Positions 45,690 to 55,650 of a DNA stretch of 64,000 nucleotides are shown here, one piece after another (position 1 is the stretch's first letter; every line of letters starts with the position of its first letter). A program made the translations under genes and the position numbers. The stretch comes from Paenibacillus silagei. Its GTDB lineage: Bacteria; Bacillota; Bacilli; Paenibacillales; Paenibacillaceae. The stretch covers positions 248,001-312,000 of the forward strand of contig NZ_JAGGLV010000002.1 in NCBI RefSeq assembly GCF_017874735.1, written 5' to 3'. The notes under the pieces are model-generated. The model did not search any database. It had not been told where the DNA came from and saw nothing but the letters and a program-made list of their open reading frames with translations.

Positions 45690-47267
45690 TTACAAACCAA
45701 GATATTCCTTAATTCCAGCTACGATTTCCCGGGCCAGATTATTCTGCAGCTGTTCACTATACAGGCCTGCTTCATCCCCCGCATTGGTCAGATAACCCGC
45801 CTCCAGCAGAATAGCAGGCATCCGGGTCTCCCGGGTGACATGCAGACTCTTCGAGCGGACGCCGTTGTCTTTGAAGCCGGTTCCCGCTACCAGATGCTTT
45901 TGCATAATCTCGGCAAGCGGCAGGCTCTCACTGCGGCTATAGTACGTCTCACTTCCGTTAACTTTGCTCCGGTTCGGATAGGATACATCCAGTGAATTCG
46001 CATGAAGGGATACGAACAGCGTAGCATTCGCCGCTTGGGCAATCTTCACACGATCCTGAAGTCCCAATGTAATATCCGATGTACGGGTGTAGACGACATC
46101 AGCCCAGCCTTCCTGCGTCAGAATAGCTCCCGCTTTCAGGATGACCGCGAGATTGAAGGTCTTTTCCAGCTTGCCTGTAAGGCTAACCGCACCCGATTGC
46201 TTTCCCCCGTGTCCGGCATCAAGCGCAATAACCGGTCTTCCGGTGAATCCCGGATTCACGGGTGCCCCCGTTTCGCTGCCCGTTACATTCAGATCGATTG
46301 TGACTAGTCCTGTACTCTCATCTGTACTTACCTGATAATTCTGGTAGCCCGTAGTCTGGATTACGAACCTGACCGTCGGGGGATTCGTACTGAATAATGC
46401 ATAACGTATTTCAGTTACAAGCGGGTAGCCGCTCACATCCAGCTTGCCCTGCGGACTTCCTCCAGTAGATACGCCCGGGAAGCTCCCGCTGAAATCAGGG
46501 GCAAATGCCGCTCCGGCAAAATCCACTACGATCCGGTCGGGTCCGGTAACTCTCGTAACCGTAGCCTTGGCTCCTCCGGCAGCGGCTACAATCAGCCGGT
46601 TCTCGCTGAATACCGCCCCTTTCACTACAGGGGATGTAGCTGGCGGAGTCGGAGCAACTATAACACTTCCGTCCAATTCCTCCAGAGTCTCTGTGCCGCT
46701 CTGAGGCGGAGTGGTTGGTGACGGGGACTGAACTGCCCCTGGAGCCGCTTCGGTTGTTTCTGATGGAGCTGGGGTGGCTGACGGCAGCGGATCTGAAGCG
46801 ACTGGCGCTGTCTCCGTTATTCCTCCGCTCAAGTACACCGTCTTATCCGTATTGTCCCACCCGACGCTAAGACCGAATTGCTCACTGACAAAGCGGATAG
46901 GCACCAGTACCGTCCCGCCGTTCTGCTTAGGCGCAGCATTGAGCGTCAGGTTCACTCCATCGGCTTGTGCGGTGGTACTGCCGACTGCAAGCTGTACGGA
47001 TTTGCCGTCCTGCTGGACAGTTACCTTGCGGCTGCTCTGTTCCCACAGCACTTCGAAGCCCAGATTCTCCACCACTACACGGATCGGAATCATAACGCTT
47101 CCATTCACGTTCTCGAGGATTACCCCCTTAGGCAGTGCAAGCTCCTTGCTGTCCATCACGATCTTACCGGGGGTTGTTCCGGCTGCCGCAGCTTTGTGGC
47201 CGGCGAATGACAGGAGGAGCAGTGGCAGCAGCAGTAGAAGCAACACCCGTTGTCCGGCTTTCTTCAT
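45690..47267 (-). CDS. N-acetylmuramoyl-L-alanine amidase (stalk + AMIN + Amidase_3), paralog 2
   Basis: A 525-residue protein with the same layout as its neighbour: signal peptide, stalk domain (VENLGFEVLWEQSSRKVTV, VPIRFVSEQFGLSVGWDNT), a longer Pro/Ser/Thr-rich linker (about 150-205), an AMIN domain (NRLIVAAAGGAKATVTRVTG) and a zinc amidase with LDAGHGGKQSGAVS, SLHANSLD and AILLEAGYLTN. The shared order and wording indicate tandem duplication; the main difference is the linker. It sits upstream of paralog 1 with a 200-base gap, so each may have its own promoter. Confidence 0.92.
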   Translation of the reverse strand: MKKAGQRVLLLLLLPLLLLSFAGHKAAAAGTTPGKIVMDSKELALPKGVILENVNGSVMIPIRVVVENLGFEVLWEQSSRKVTVQQDGKSVQLAVGSTTAQADGVNLTLNAAPKQNGGTVLVPIRFVSEQFGLSVGWDNTDKTVYLSGGITETAPVASDPLPSATPAPSETTEAAPGAVQSPSPTTPPQSGTETLEELDGSVIVAPTPPATSPVVKGAVFSENRLIVAAAGGAKATVTRVTGPDRIVVDFAGAAFAPDFSGSFPGVSTGGSPQGKLDVSGYPLVTEIRYALFSTNPPTVRFVIQTTGYQNYQVSTDESTGLVTIDLNVTGSETGAPVNPGFTGRPVIALDAGHGGKQSGAVSLTGKLEKTFNLAVILKAGAILTQEGWADVVYTRTSDITLGLQDRVKIAQAANATLFVSLHANSLDVSYPNRSKVNGSETYYSRSESLPLAEIMQKHLVAGTGFKDNGVRSKSLHVTRETRMPAILLEAGYLTNAGDEAGLYSEQLQNNLAREIVAGIKEYLGL

Positions 47268-47370
47268 CCTTTCCTCTCCTTTGGTCCATTGATAGATTTG
47301 CAGATAAGATTAAGACGACAATAATCCCCAAAAGTTGCCTTCGCAGGCAATAATATCTCGATTATAGCAA

Positions 47371-47409
47371 AAAAACTTCTATTTCCGACACCCGGAAATA
47401 GAAGTTTTG
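47371..47409 (-). terminator. Terminator of leuCD
   Basis: AAACTTCTATTTCC (47373-47386) pairs perfectly with GGAAATAGAAGTTT (47394-47407). T-runs occur on either side, so it may work in both directions. It follows leuD by about 50 bases. Confidence 0.92.
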
Positions 47410-47458
47410 TGTAAATACTAAGAATAAATATGCTTCAGCCGTTAACTTAACTTAGCTC

Positions 47459-48061
47459 TTAGGCAAAAAGCTTGGCTGCATGACGCTCTTCATAAGCAGC
47501 AATCTCATCGGCATGCTGAAGTGTCAGGCCGATATCATCCAGCCCCTGCAGCAGGAACTGGCGGCGGTGCTCATCCAGCTCAAAGGTGATGGCCAGACCA
47601 TAATCATCACTCAGCTTGTTGTTCTCCAGATCCACTGTAAGCGTGTAGCCCTCATGCTCTGCCGTGCGGCTGAAGAGATCGTCTACCTGGGCCTCTGAGA
47701 GCTTGATCGGCAGAATGCCGTTCTTGAAGCAGTTGTTATAGAAAATGTCGGCATAGGATGGCGCTATGACCACTCTGAACCCGTAATCCATGATGGCCCA
47801 AGGCGCATGCTCCCGGGAGGAGCCGCAGCCGAAATTCGCGCGGGAAATCAGCACAGAGGCTCCCTCATAACGCGGTTTGTTCATCTCAAATGCCGGATTG
47901 TCATTCCCTGCTTCATCAAAACGCCATTCGTAGAATAGAAATTGGCCAAAGCCTGTGCGCTCGATCCGTTTCAGGAACTGCTTGGGGATAATCGCGTCCG
48001 TATCTACATTAACCCGGTCTACCGGGGCTACAATTCCTGTTAACTTCTTGAATTCTTCCAT
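47459..48061 (-). CDS. leuD: 3-isopropylmalate dehydratase small subunit
   Basis: A 200-residue subunit that with LeuC converts 2-isopropylmalate to 3-isopropylmalate in leucine synthesis. Typical stretches are [40 protein letters not shown] (substrate-binding swivel loop) and [10 protein letters not shown]. Start at ATG 48061 with AGGAGGATTCAGCA; 29 bases separate it from the leuC stop. Length is normal. Confidence 0.96.
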   Translation of the reverse strand: MEEFKKLTGIVAPVDRVNVDTDAIIPKQFLKRIERTGFGQFLFYEWRFDEAGNDNPAFEMNKPRYEGASVLISRANFGCGSSREHAPWAIMDYGFRVVIAPSYADIFYNNCFKNGILPIKLSEAQVDDLFSRTAEHEGYTLTVDLENNKLSDDYGLAITFELDEHRRQFLLQGLDDIGLTLQHADEIAAYEERHAAKLFA

Positions 48062-48090
48062 TGCTGAATCCTCCTGCTCTCTCAATTATT

Positions 48091-49515
48091 CTATGAGTTG
48101 ACGGCTTCCGTCTTGTAGTTCCAGTCACGCACATCCGTGAAGCGTCCTTTGATGGCTGCCGCAGCCGCCATGGCAGGAGAGACCAGATGCGTGCGTCCGC
48201 CGCGTCCCTGACGTCCTTCGAAGTTACGGTTAGAAGTAGAAGCGCAGCGCTGGCCCGGCTGCAGAACATCCGGATTCATCGCCAGGCACATACTGCAGCC
48301 GGCTTCACGCCATTCAAATCCAGCTTCGGTGAATACTTTGTCCAGACCTTCCTTCTCGGCCTGCATCTTCACGCGCCCGGAGCCTGGCACAACAATAGCT
48401 GTAACTTTGTCAGAGACCTTATAGCCTTTGGCTACTTCAGCCGCAGCCCGCAGATCCTCAATCCGGCCGTTGGTGCAGGAGCCGATGAAGACATAATCAA
48501 TTCCGATCTCGGAGATCGGTGTACCGGGAGCCAGATCCATATATTCAAGCGCCTTCTCGGCTGCTTTGCGTTCATTCTCGGTAGTGAAGTCAGCAGGGTT
48601 CGGTACGGTGGAGTTGATATCCGTTCCCATACCAGGGCTAGTTCCCCAGGTAACCTGCGGGATAAGTGTTTCTACATCGAATTCGACCACAGTATCATAC
48701 TGGGCGCCTTCGTCACTAACAAGACCCTTCCAGGTCTCAACGGCGGCATCGTACGCTTCACCCTGCGGCACATATTGACGTCCGCGCAGATAGTTGAAGG
48801 TTGTCTCGTCCGGTGCGATCAGGCCCGCTCTTGCTCCGCCTTCAATCGACATGTTACAGACGGTCATACGCTCTTCCATCGACAGCTCACGGATAGCTTC
48901 GCCGGTATATTCGATAACATAGCCAGTTGCAAAGTCCGTTCCGTATTTGGCAATTACGCCGAGAATCATGTCTTTGGCAGTCACACCCGGATTACGTTTG
49001 CCGGTGAAGCGCACTTCCATGGTCTTGGCCTTGGATTGCTGCAGACATTGGGTGGCAAGTACATGCTCCACTTCGCTGGTGCCGATCCCGAAGGCCAGTG
49101 CACCGAAGGCTCCGTGTGTGGAGGTATGGCTGTCCCCGCAGACAATCGTCTTGCCGGGATGGGTCAGGCCAATCTCAGGTCCCATGACGTGAACGACACC
49201 TTGGTCAATATCATTCAGGTCAAACAATCTTACGCCAAAATCACGGCAGTTCTGCGAGAGCGTATCAATCTGCTGCTTGGAGATCGGATCGGTAATATTG
49301 TAACGGTCCTTGGTAGGCACGTTATGATCCATTGTGGCAAAGGTAAGTCCCGGACGGCGGACTTTACGGCCGCTCAGGCGCAGCCCTTCAAACGCCTGCG
49401 GAGAAGTAACCTCATGAACGAGATGCAAATCGATATAAATAATGCTCGGCTTGCCTTCTTCCTGATGAATAACGTGATTATCCCAAATCTTCTCAAACAT
49501 TGTCTTGTTGCCCAT
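48091..49515 (-). CDS. leuC: 3-isopropylmalate dehydratase large subunit
   Basis: A 474-residue aconitase-family subunit. Iron-sulfur ligands are the Cys in [13 protein letters not shown] and the pair in [13 protein letters not shown]. Other family motifs are [20 protein letters not shown] and [12 protein letters not shown]. Start set at ATG 49515 with GAGGTGAAATTC before it; the frame begins at a GTG nine bases upstream, inside the ribosome site. First gene of leuCD. A promoter and a LysR-type operator lie upstream. Confidence 0.96.
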   Translation of the reverse strand: MGNKTMFEKIWDNHVIHQEEGKPSIIYIDLHLVHEVTSPQAFEGLRLSGRKVRRPGLTFATMDHNVPTKDRYNITDPISKQQIDTLSQNCRDFGVRLFDLNDIDQGVVHVMGPEIGLTHPGKTIVCGDSHTSTHGAFGALAFGIGTSEVEHVLATQCLQQSKAKTMEVRFTGKRNPGVTAKDMILGVIAKYGTDFATGYVIEYTGEAIRELSMEERMTVCNMSIEGGARAGLIAPDETTFNYLRGRQYVPQGEAYDAAVETWKGLVSDEGAQYDTVVEFDVETLIPQVTWGTSPGMGTDINSTVPNPADFTTENERKAAEKALEYMDLAPGTPISEIGIDYVFIGSCTNGRIEDLRAAAEVAKGYKVSDKVTAIVVPGSGRVKMQAEKEGLDKVFTEAGFEWREAGCSMCLAMNPDVLQPGQRCASTSNRNFEGRQGRGGRTHLVSPAMAAAAAIKGRFTDVRDWNYKTEAVNS

Positions 49516-49583
49516 GAATTTCACCTCATAATAGTAGAATCGTTCCTATGAAGAGAGCGTGGAGTCTCTCTTGAATGTTCTAA

Positions 49584-49648
49584 ATATAACATCGCCACGT
49601 TTATAATTCCAAGATATGATTTCTATAGCGCTGATAGGCTGTACCTAT
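49584..49648 (-). promoter_or_regulatory. leuC promoter with an ATAG-N7-CTAT operator
   Basis: On the minus strand TTGGAA (49607-49612) and TTATAT (49584-49589) are 17 bases apart. Twenty-two bases upstream of the -35 lies ATAG-GCTGTAC-CTAT (49634-49648), the T-N11-A dyad bound by LysR proteins, plus a partial site CTATAG (49623-49628). A closely similar dyad precedes the LysR gene at 61183-61197, although 11.5 kb of other DNA now lies between. Confidence 0.65.
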
Positions 49649-49685
49649 GAGACACAAGATTTTAACAAAAGGCTCTTGCAGGATT

Positions 49686-50435
49686 TCACTTCCTAATATT
49701 CATACCCTCACTAACCTTCTGAAGGAACTTGTCCAGCACCAGAGACCTTTTCCGCCTGCTTAAGGGAAGCAAGGTTCCATCATCAAGACGAATTTCAATA
49801 TCATCAACCGAAAAAATATATTGAATATTTACTATACAAGTTCTATGTATATCAACAAAACCCTGCTCGCTATATTGCGCTATTAAATCTATAAATTTAA
49901 ATCCGTGCAATAAGTAGGTTCTCCTTTTGGTATGTAAATAGCTTTTCCTGTTTACACTTCCAAAAAACATTATATCATTTAAGGGAACTTTGATTAACGC
50001 TCTTTTATCGCCTGTGATGGTAACTTTAAAAACTTGAAGTTGCGGGTTATCATCTTTTATAGCAGTTACCACACGATCTATTATTAAAAATAATCTTTCG
50101 TTCATGAGTCTTTTAGGTAAAAAACCGCTTATATCATACTGGAAGGTATTTAAAACCTCTTGTTCGGAAGAAGTAACAAATACCAGCTTGAATTTTTTAT
50201 CGAAAAGGCGCAGTTTTCTCGCCACTTCTTTCCCATCCATTACCGGCAAGTCTAACTCCAAAAAAATGATATCGTAATACGAATGATATTGCTCAAAATC
50301 ATCAATTAGTTTTTTACCATTTGTATAAGTGTAGATGGTTGTATTGACTTTTAGCCTTTTGAATATTCTTTTTGCTTCAGATACAATGCTATTCAAAAAT
50401 TTAACATCATCATCACAAAATGCAACATTTAGCAT
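49686..50435 (-). CDS. LytTR-type response regulator with Glu at the phosphorylation site
   Basis: A 249-residue AgrA/ComE-like regulator. The receiver domain (about 1-125) keeps the acidic pocket DDD (8-10), the Thr of FVTSSEQ and the Lys of FLPKRLM, but the acceptor position in DIIFLELDLPVMDG is Glu60 instead of Asp (codon at 50256-50258). The C-terminal LytTR DNA-binding domain (about 138-240) shows IMFFGSVNRKSYLHTKRR and GFVDIHRTCIVNIQYI. No kinase gene lies beside it. A Glu there can mimic phosphorylation, so it may be constitutively active. AT-rich like its island neighbours; weak ribosome site. Divergent from the response regulator at 50611. Confidence 0.88.
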   Translation of the reverse strand: MLNVAFCDDDVKFLNSIVSEAKRIFKRLKVNTTIYTYTNGKKLIDDFEQYHSYYDIIFLELDLPVMDGKEVARKLRLFDKKFKLVFVTSSEQEVLNTFQYDISGFLPKRLMNERLFLIIDRVVTAIKDDNPQLQVFKVTITGDKRALIKVPLNDIMFFGSVNRKSYLHTKRRTYLLHGFKFIDLIAQYSEQGFVDIHRTCIVNIQYIFSVDDIEIRLDDGTLLPLSRRKRSLVLDKFLQKVSEGMNIRK

Positions 50436-50476
50436 TCAACCACTACCCTTCATTATTTTTGTGGCATTAAATTTGG

Positions 50477-50487
50477 TTCGAGTCGAA
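50477..50487. promoter_or_regulatory. Small palindrome in the divergent promoter region
   Basis: TTCGAGTCGAA (within GGTTCGAGTCGAATC) lies between the divergent LytTR and OmpR-type regulator genes. A possible operator; no family assigned. A TATAAT-like word at 50532-50537 could serve the rightward genes. Confidence 0.25.
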
Positions 50488-50610
50488 TCTATTATTCTTC
50501 ATCCATCTGCCATTATTACCATATTTTCCTTATAATAATAGCATAAAATCAGAATCAACATTGGTCAAGATACTAGTCATAATTAAAGATTCTTAAGGAG
50601 GTTTTTTAGA

Positions 50611-51285
50611 TTGAAGAGTAAAATTTTGCTCATTGATGATGAAAAAGGAATTATCTCTATTCTGAAGAATTACTTTGAGTCATCAGGTTATCAGGTATAT
50701 TCAGCTCTTAGCGGAAATGAAGCACTTGAAAGAGTCCATTGTCAGCCCGATATTATCCTGCTTGATATCAATATGCCAGACATCGATGGTATTACAGTTT
50801 GTCAGCGAATTCGCAAGTATATTTCCTGTCCAATCCTTTTTCTAACGGCTAGAGTTGAAAGTAACGATAAAATTATCGGTTTTCGCGCAGGAGCAGATGA
50901 CTATATCCTCAAGCCCTTTGATATTGATGAATTGGGGGTAAGAGTAGAAGCCCATTTACGTCGCGAAAATCGTATGCATAAGCAATCTATAATCCGTTTT
51001 TTTGGAGATCTTACCGTAAATTATTCTAACAGGGAAGTTTCTGTCTCCAGTTTTGTTGTACCACTGTCAAAGAGAGAATTTGAAATTGTAGAACTGCTTT
51101 CTATGAATGCCGGGCAAGTTTTTGACCGCGACCACATTTATGAAGCCATTTGGGGAACTGACGGAGAAGGAAGCAGCGATACGATTATGGAACATATTCG
51201 TAAAGTTCGTGCGAAACTCGCGGTATTTACTCAGAAAAGCTACATTGATACGGTATGGGGGGTAGGCTATAAATGGAACGGATAA
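50611..51285 (+). CDS. OmpR-family response regulator
   Basis: A 224-residue regulator. Receiver (1-115): LLIDDEKGII, phosphorylated Asp in IILLDINMPDIDG, Thr in ILFLTARVE, Lys in DYILKPFDIDEL. DNA-binding winged helix (about 128-222): VVPLSKREFEIVELLSMNAG and DTIMEHIRKVRAKL with YIDTVWGVGYKW. Starts at TTG 50611 after AAGGAGG. Its stop overlaps the kinase start, so the two are co-translated. Forms the control half of a kinase/regulator/ABC module that probably reacts to an antimicrobial peptide. Confidence 0.92.
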   Translation: MKSKILLIDDEKGIISILKNYFESSGYQVYSALSGNEALERVHCQPDIILLDINMPDIDGITVCQRIRKYISCPILFLTARVESNDKIIGFRAGADDYILKPFDIDELGVRVEAHLRRENRMHKQSIIRFFGDLTVNYSNREVSVSSFVVPLSKREFEIVELLSMNAGQVFDRDHIYEAIWGTDGEGSSDTIMEHIRKVRAKLAVFTQKSYIDTVWGVGYKWNG

Positions 51286-52421
51286 ACCATATGAGTTTAA
51301 AAAAAGCATTCTTTTTTCTATCGGCCATATTTTTACTTATCGCTTTGCTCCTGAGCGTCATATCAATTTGGGGGATCAGCGAAATTTCCAGGCATTATGG
51401 GCCGTCTATTGAATTAAAGATGGATGGCAATGATGTCAGAGCCACACCAGTGCCCCCAGAACCTGCTTACCCGGCATGGTATCACATTTTTAGCATCCTG
51501 CAATTTGCGCTTCCCACTCTATATGTACTAACAGGATTATTTTTAGCTGATTGGCTTTTTTATAGGATTAAGCTTAAAATGCCCCTGGCCGCTCTGCAAA
51601 ATGGAGCCCGGCAAATTATGCACAACAACCTGGACTTCTCGATTGTATCTTCTGCAAGTGATGAGCTTGGACAGCTCTGTGACGCATTTGAAACGATGCG
51701 ATGTGAGCTTCTGAAAAACAACAGGGAACTGTGGCGGCAAACTGAGGAGCGAAAGAGGTTAAATGCTGCTTTTTCTCATGACTTGCGGAATCCCGTAACC
51801 GTAATCAAAGGCTCGGTAAAGCTGCTTAAAATGGGAATAACAAGTGGAAAACAAACAAAAGAAGAGATCGGTGATACACTTTCATTACTTGAAGAGTATT
51901 CCGGCAGGATTGAAGCTTTTATAGAAACGATGAGCAGTGCCCAGAGATTAGAGGAAATGCAATGCAATTTAAAACAGGTTCAGTGGTCGGCTCTAATCCA
52001 AGAGCTTTCGGTAAGTCTGACGATATTACGTAAAGACAAGAAGCTTAATCTGCATGATAATAACGCCAACAAAAACGAGTGGATTTGGGTTGATCGGTCC
52101 ATTGTTTATAATGTGGCAGAAAATCTCGTTTCGAATGCCGTCCGGTACGCCCGTAAGCAAATTAGTGTTGCTGTCACCTGCGATGATTCCAGTATGCTTC
52201 TTACTGTTCAGGATGATAGTGAAGGCTATTCTCAAAATATGTTATCCCGCGGTACAGAACCGTTTTTACGCGGAGATCATCCTTCTGGGGATTCAGGGCA
52301 TTTTGGGATGGGACTGTACATTTGCCGGCTGCTCTGTGAAAAACACGGAGGCACCCTAGCCTTACAAAATACAGAGAATGGTGCAATGGCAACGGCTTCA
52401 TTTAATATTTTGAAATCTTGA
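51273..52421 (+). CDS. Sensor histidine kinase of the ABC module
   Basis: A 382-residue kinase. Two transmembrane segments (about 12-35 and 72-98) enclose a short about 36-residue extracytoplasmic loop. A HAMP linker follows (to about 150), then HisKA with the phosphorylated His in AAFSHDLRNPVTVIKGSV, and HATPase motifs NLVSNAVRYARK, GYSQNMLSRGTEPF and HFGMGLYICRLLCEKHGG. The small loop means it does not bind a large ligand itself and may sense through the membrane or through the ABC permease. Start at ATG 51273 overlaps the regulator by 13 bases; ATG 51291 is an alternative. Confidence 0.9.
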   Translation: MERINHMSLKKAFFFLSAIFLLIALLLSVISIWGISEISRHYGPSIELKMDGNDVRATPVPPEPAYPAWYHIFSILQFALPTLYVLTGLFLADWLFYRIKLKMPLAALQNGARQIMHNNLDFSIVSSASDELGQLCDAFETMRCELLKNNRELWRQTEERKRLNAAFSHDLRNPVTVIKGSVKLLKMGITSGKQTKEEIGDTLSLLEEYSGRIEAFIETMSSAQRLEEMQCNLKQVQWSALIQELSVSLTILRKDKKLNLHDNNANKNEWIWVDRSIVYNVAENLVSNAVRYARKQISVAVTCDDSSMLLTVQDDSEGYSQNMLSRGTEPFLRGDHPSGDSGHFGMGLYICRLLCEKHGGTLALQNTENGAMATASFNILKS

Positions 52422-52479
52422 GCATTTTTTGAGATTTATATTCTACACTCTCCTTATCAATTGAAAAGGAGAGTTGTGT

Positions 52480-53154
52480 ATGTATATTGAGGCAAAAGAC
52501 CTTTCAAAACTTTATGGCAACGGCGAAAACAGTGTCATTGCCCTTAATCATGTTAATTTAGAAATTGCGCCTGGAGATTTCATTTCCTTTATGGGGCCTT
52601 CGGGTAGCGGGAAGAGCACATTGCTTCATCTGTTAAGCGGTCTGGACAAACCTTCATCCGGCAGTGTTATCTACGATGAGAAAGATATCTACCTCACCAG
52701 TGACAAGGAGCTTTCCGCTTTTCGTCGCCAGAAAATCGGATTTATTTTTCAACAATTCAACCTCTTACCTGTCCTGACCGCAAGGGAAAATATTATCATG
52801 CCTCTGCTGTTGGACAAACGCCAGGTGGATGAGGCTTATCTTAAAGACCTAACAGATATGCTTGGAATCAAAAGTCGAATGACCCACTTGCCCAGCGAAC
52901 TCTCTGGTGGCCAGCAGCAACGTGTCGCCATTGCCCGAGCACTAATTGCAAAACCTGACATTGTCTTTGCTGACGAACCCACGGGAAACTTAGATAGTAA
53001 AAGCGGCAACGAGGTTATGAGTTTACTCTATGATATTTGGCGTACGATGCGCAAAACCCTTGTGGTTATTACCCATGACAACCAGATCGCACGCATGGCG
53101 GAACGACAATTTGTTATTGTAGACGGCCTCCTTTCGGAGGTGGCGGCGAAATGA
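52480..53154 (+). CDS. ABC transporter ATP-binding protein (MacB/LolD-like)
   Basis: A 224-residue ATPase of the peptide/lipoprotein-exporter class: Walker [18 protein letters not shown]-loop [18 protein letters not shown], signature [16 protein letters not shown], Walker [17 protein letters not shown], and VITHD. Start chosen at ATG 52480, because AAAGGAGAG ends 7 bases before it; a TTG six bases earlier is too close. Its stop overlaps the permease start (ATGA). Powers the FtsX-type permease, probably removing or sensing an antimicrobial peptide. Confidence 0.93.
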   Translation: MYIEAKDLSKLYGNGENSVIALNHVNLEIAPGDFISFMGPSGSGKSTLLHLLSGLDKPSSGSVIYDEKDIYLTSDKELSAFRRQKIGFIFQQFNLLPVLTARENIIMPLLLDKRQVDEAYLKDLTDMLGIKSRMTHLPSELSGGQQQRVAIARALIAKPDIVFADEPTGNLDSKSGNEVMSLLYDIWRTMRKTLVVITHDNQIARMAERQFVIVDGLLSEVAAK

Positions 53155-55634
53155 AATCCTATCGTTCTCTTGTATGGAAAGAGTTGAATAACCAAAAGAT
53201 CACTTCCGTCTTAATTTTAATTGCAATTATTCTATCTACAATTATGACTACGGTTATCGGCCAATCCCTTGGTATATTAAGTGCTTTGCGTCAACAGCAG
53301 GCTGCAGCACTTAATGGCAACCGTTATGTTACTTTTCATCAACTTACACAAGAGCAAAAAGAGAAGCTTAACTTCGATAATAGATTGTCGTTCTCAGGTA
53401 GCTTTATGAATATCGGCACCTCAGTAATACCGAATACTAAACTTTCTATTTGGCTTCGTGAATATGAAGATGATACACTTTCAGTCTACCCATCCATAAC
53501 ACAACTTTCATCCGGACGCTTACCTCAGTCACCCCATGAAGTTGCCTTACCACAAGATGCATTAAATCTATTGAATTTTTCCGGCAAACTTGGAGACCAC
53601 ATTACATTGCCGATCCGTATCTCGCTTATACGGGACGATCAGGCTCCCTTTGAATATAAGACTACCTTCACTTTAACCGGCATTTTAAAAAGTAATTACT
53701 TAGGGTATGTATCCGGCGGTGTTAACGGTATTGCCGGTCAAGGAACAGCGGAACAGCTGCTGCCGAAAAAATACCAACTGTACTCCACAGATGTTCGTAT
53801 GATAAACAAAAATCACTTCCAGAACACGGTTGATGATATCGCCGCTCAATTTGCTCTGCCTGAATATTGCATTCAGTACAACGACATCCTTCTAGCAGCA
53901 GTGGGTATTGATTACACCCATAAGAGCGATGACTCAGACAATGGTTCCGGTTTTCCCTTTATGGCCGTTGCAAGCGTTCTCGTTGGTACTCTTGTTCTTT
54001 TAGCCTCCGGTCTTGTTATTTATAACATTTTGAAAATCTCTGTAACGAAACGCATCCGCGAATACGGTACATTACGCGCTCTTGGTGCGGAACGCAGTAA
54101 ACTATATATATTAGTATCGCTACAGCTTGCCCTACTCTGTGGAATAGGTGTTCCTGCAGGGATCACTTTTGGCATATTGTTTGCCAAAGGAATTACCATC
54201 TCCGCAACCAGCCTCTTGTCTCCGGACCTGTTTCTAACAAGTTCATCGGAAGAATTAGCCCTGTTGATAGCCAAAAATAGTTCCGGGAAAATACTTCCTC
54301 TGCTCATCAGTACAGTAATTACATTATTGTTTGCCTATCTTGCAGCATTCCCTGCCGCAAGATATGCGGCAAAGGTTTCTCCGACGCTCGCAATGTCAGG
54401 TCCGTCAATACGGGTTGGACGAAAAAATCGAAAGGCTCGGCGTATACGTTCCTTCGAAGCCTTCTACGCAAGAATGAATATGAAGCGAAATAAAGGCAGA
54501 ACGACAATTACTATCTTATCATTATTTATGAGTATAACGGTATTTATAGCATTACAGAGTTTTTCCACATTATTGGATACGAGCACTGCCGTACAAAAAA
54601 TGCATATTGGTGATTACTCCATTACCAATAAGACAACTGGTTTTTCTCCAGAAGTGGTGAAGGAACTCAAATCCTTAGCAGATATAACTTCCGTTTCCAC
54701 CTTGAAATATAGCCTGTATACACAGGATAGCAAGGGGCAGATGCCAATTTCCACATCTTTTTCACTACAGCCAGGCGAGGCGCTGCATATTATTGGTGTT
54801 GATGAAGATCGGTTAAAAATGATCGCACCAGCACTTACCCAACCGGAACTCCAGGATTTAAAAGCAGGAAAAGCCTGTATTATCAAAAATCCCATCGCCA
54901 TAAATTATGGAGATACCCGATTAAGCAGTACCTTAATTTCCGTAGGCGATAATATATCTGTCAATAACTTGACGTTACAAGTTCTGCATGAAAGCAGTAA
55001 TTCAATCACACTGGATAATGACGGATTTGTAAACGGGGTTCAAATCATTGTATATGATACGATCTACGATCAGATTACAGAAACAATCAATTATTCGGAG
55101 TTGTATCCTGTCTTGTCACCCAACGCTGATAAGGAAAATGTTGAGAAAGTTATTACTCAAATAAGTGAACAAGCTGGAGGGGGCCAATGGCTTTCTTATC
55201 AAGATACAGATACACAGCTTGCAGAAAGCTATCAGCAGATCAAATGGTTAGCATGGGGATTGATTCTGTTTATCGGGCTTATAGGAATTCTAAATATAAT
55301 TAATACCGTGTACACAAATATTCATACCCGTATTACTGAAATCGGGGTTCAGCGAGCGATAGGCATGAGCATTTCAAGCTTATACAAGACCTTCCTTTGG
55401 GAAGGCGCCTATTACGGAATTATCGCAGCTATCGCCGGTTCTATAGCAGGGTATTCATGTTCAATCTTTGTAAGTGCTGCTAAAACAGACACCATAGAGC
55501 TTATCCCCGTTCCATTTCTCCCCATTATGGGAGCTGCATTTATTTCTATTGTGGTTTGCTTAACCGCAACATGTATTCCACTCCGCAAAATCGCAGACAT
55601 GAGTATTGTGGATTCCATAGAGACCGTTCAATAG
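53151..55634 (+). CDS. FtsX/MacB-type ABC permease, two-FtsX-domain form
   Basis: An 827-residue membrane protein with an N-terminal transmembrane segment (about 17-39), a large extracytoplasmic domain (about 40-265), and an FtsX block of three segments (about 268-410, with KISVTKRIREYGTLRALGAE). A second half follows: a segment near 450, an outer domain (about 475-690) and a closing FtsX block (about 695-820, INTVYTNIHTRITEIGVQRA). This duplicated design is typical of peptide- or lipid-extracting exporters linked to two-component systems, not of import. Coupled to the ATPase by a 4-base overlap. Function as resistance or immunity is inferred from context. Confidence 0.9.
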   Translation: MKSYRSLVWKELNNQKITSVLILIAIILSTIMTTVIGQSLGILSALRQQQAAALNGNRYVTFHQLTQEQKEKLNFDNRLSFSGSFMNIGTSVIPNTKLSIWLREYEDDTLSVYPSITQLSSGRLPQSPHEVALPQDALNLLNFSGKLGDHITLPIRISLIRDDQAPFEYKTTFTLTGILKSNYLGYVSGGVNGIAGQGTAEQLLPKKYQLYSTDVRMINKNHFQNTVDDIAAQFALPEYCIQYNDILLAAVGIDYTHKSDDSDNGSGFPFMAVASVLVGTLVLLASGLVIYNILKISVTKRIREYGTLRALGAERSKLYILVSLQLALLCGIGVPAGITFGILFAKGITISATSLLSPDLFLTSSSEELALLIAKNSSGKILPLLISTVITLLFAYLAAFPAARYAAKVSPTLAMSGPSIRVGRKNRKARRIRSFEAFYARMNMKRNKGRTTITILSLFMSITVFIALQSFSTLLDTSTAVQKMHIGDYSITNKTTGFSPEVVKELKSLADITSVSTLKYSLYTQDSKGQMPISTSFSLQPGEALHIIGVDEDRLKMIAPALTQPELQDLKAGKACIIKNPIAINYGDTRLSSTLISVGDNISVNNLTLQVLHESSNSITLDNDGFVNGVQIIVYDTIYDQITETINYSELYPVLSPNADKENVEKVITQISEQAGGGQWLSYQDTDTQLAESYQQIKWLAWGLILFIGLIGILNIINTVYTNIHTRITEIGVQRAIGMSISSLYKTFLWEGAYYGIIAAIAGSIAGYSCSIFVSAAKTDTIELIPVPFLPIMGAAFISIVVCLTATCIPLRKIADMSIVDSIETVQ

Positions 55635-55650
55635 CGGATGAACAACTTCA

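Noticed and set aside
48187..49551. 454-residue plus-strand frame opposite leuC
   Set aside because: Shadow of the well-identified leuC; no recognisable domain and no ribosome site.
49686..50435. Complete agr-type quorum-sensing locus
   Set aside because: The LytTR regulator resembles AgrA but no AgrB, AgrC or AgrD gene is adjacent; the radical SAM genes point to a different peptide class.
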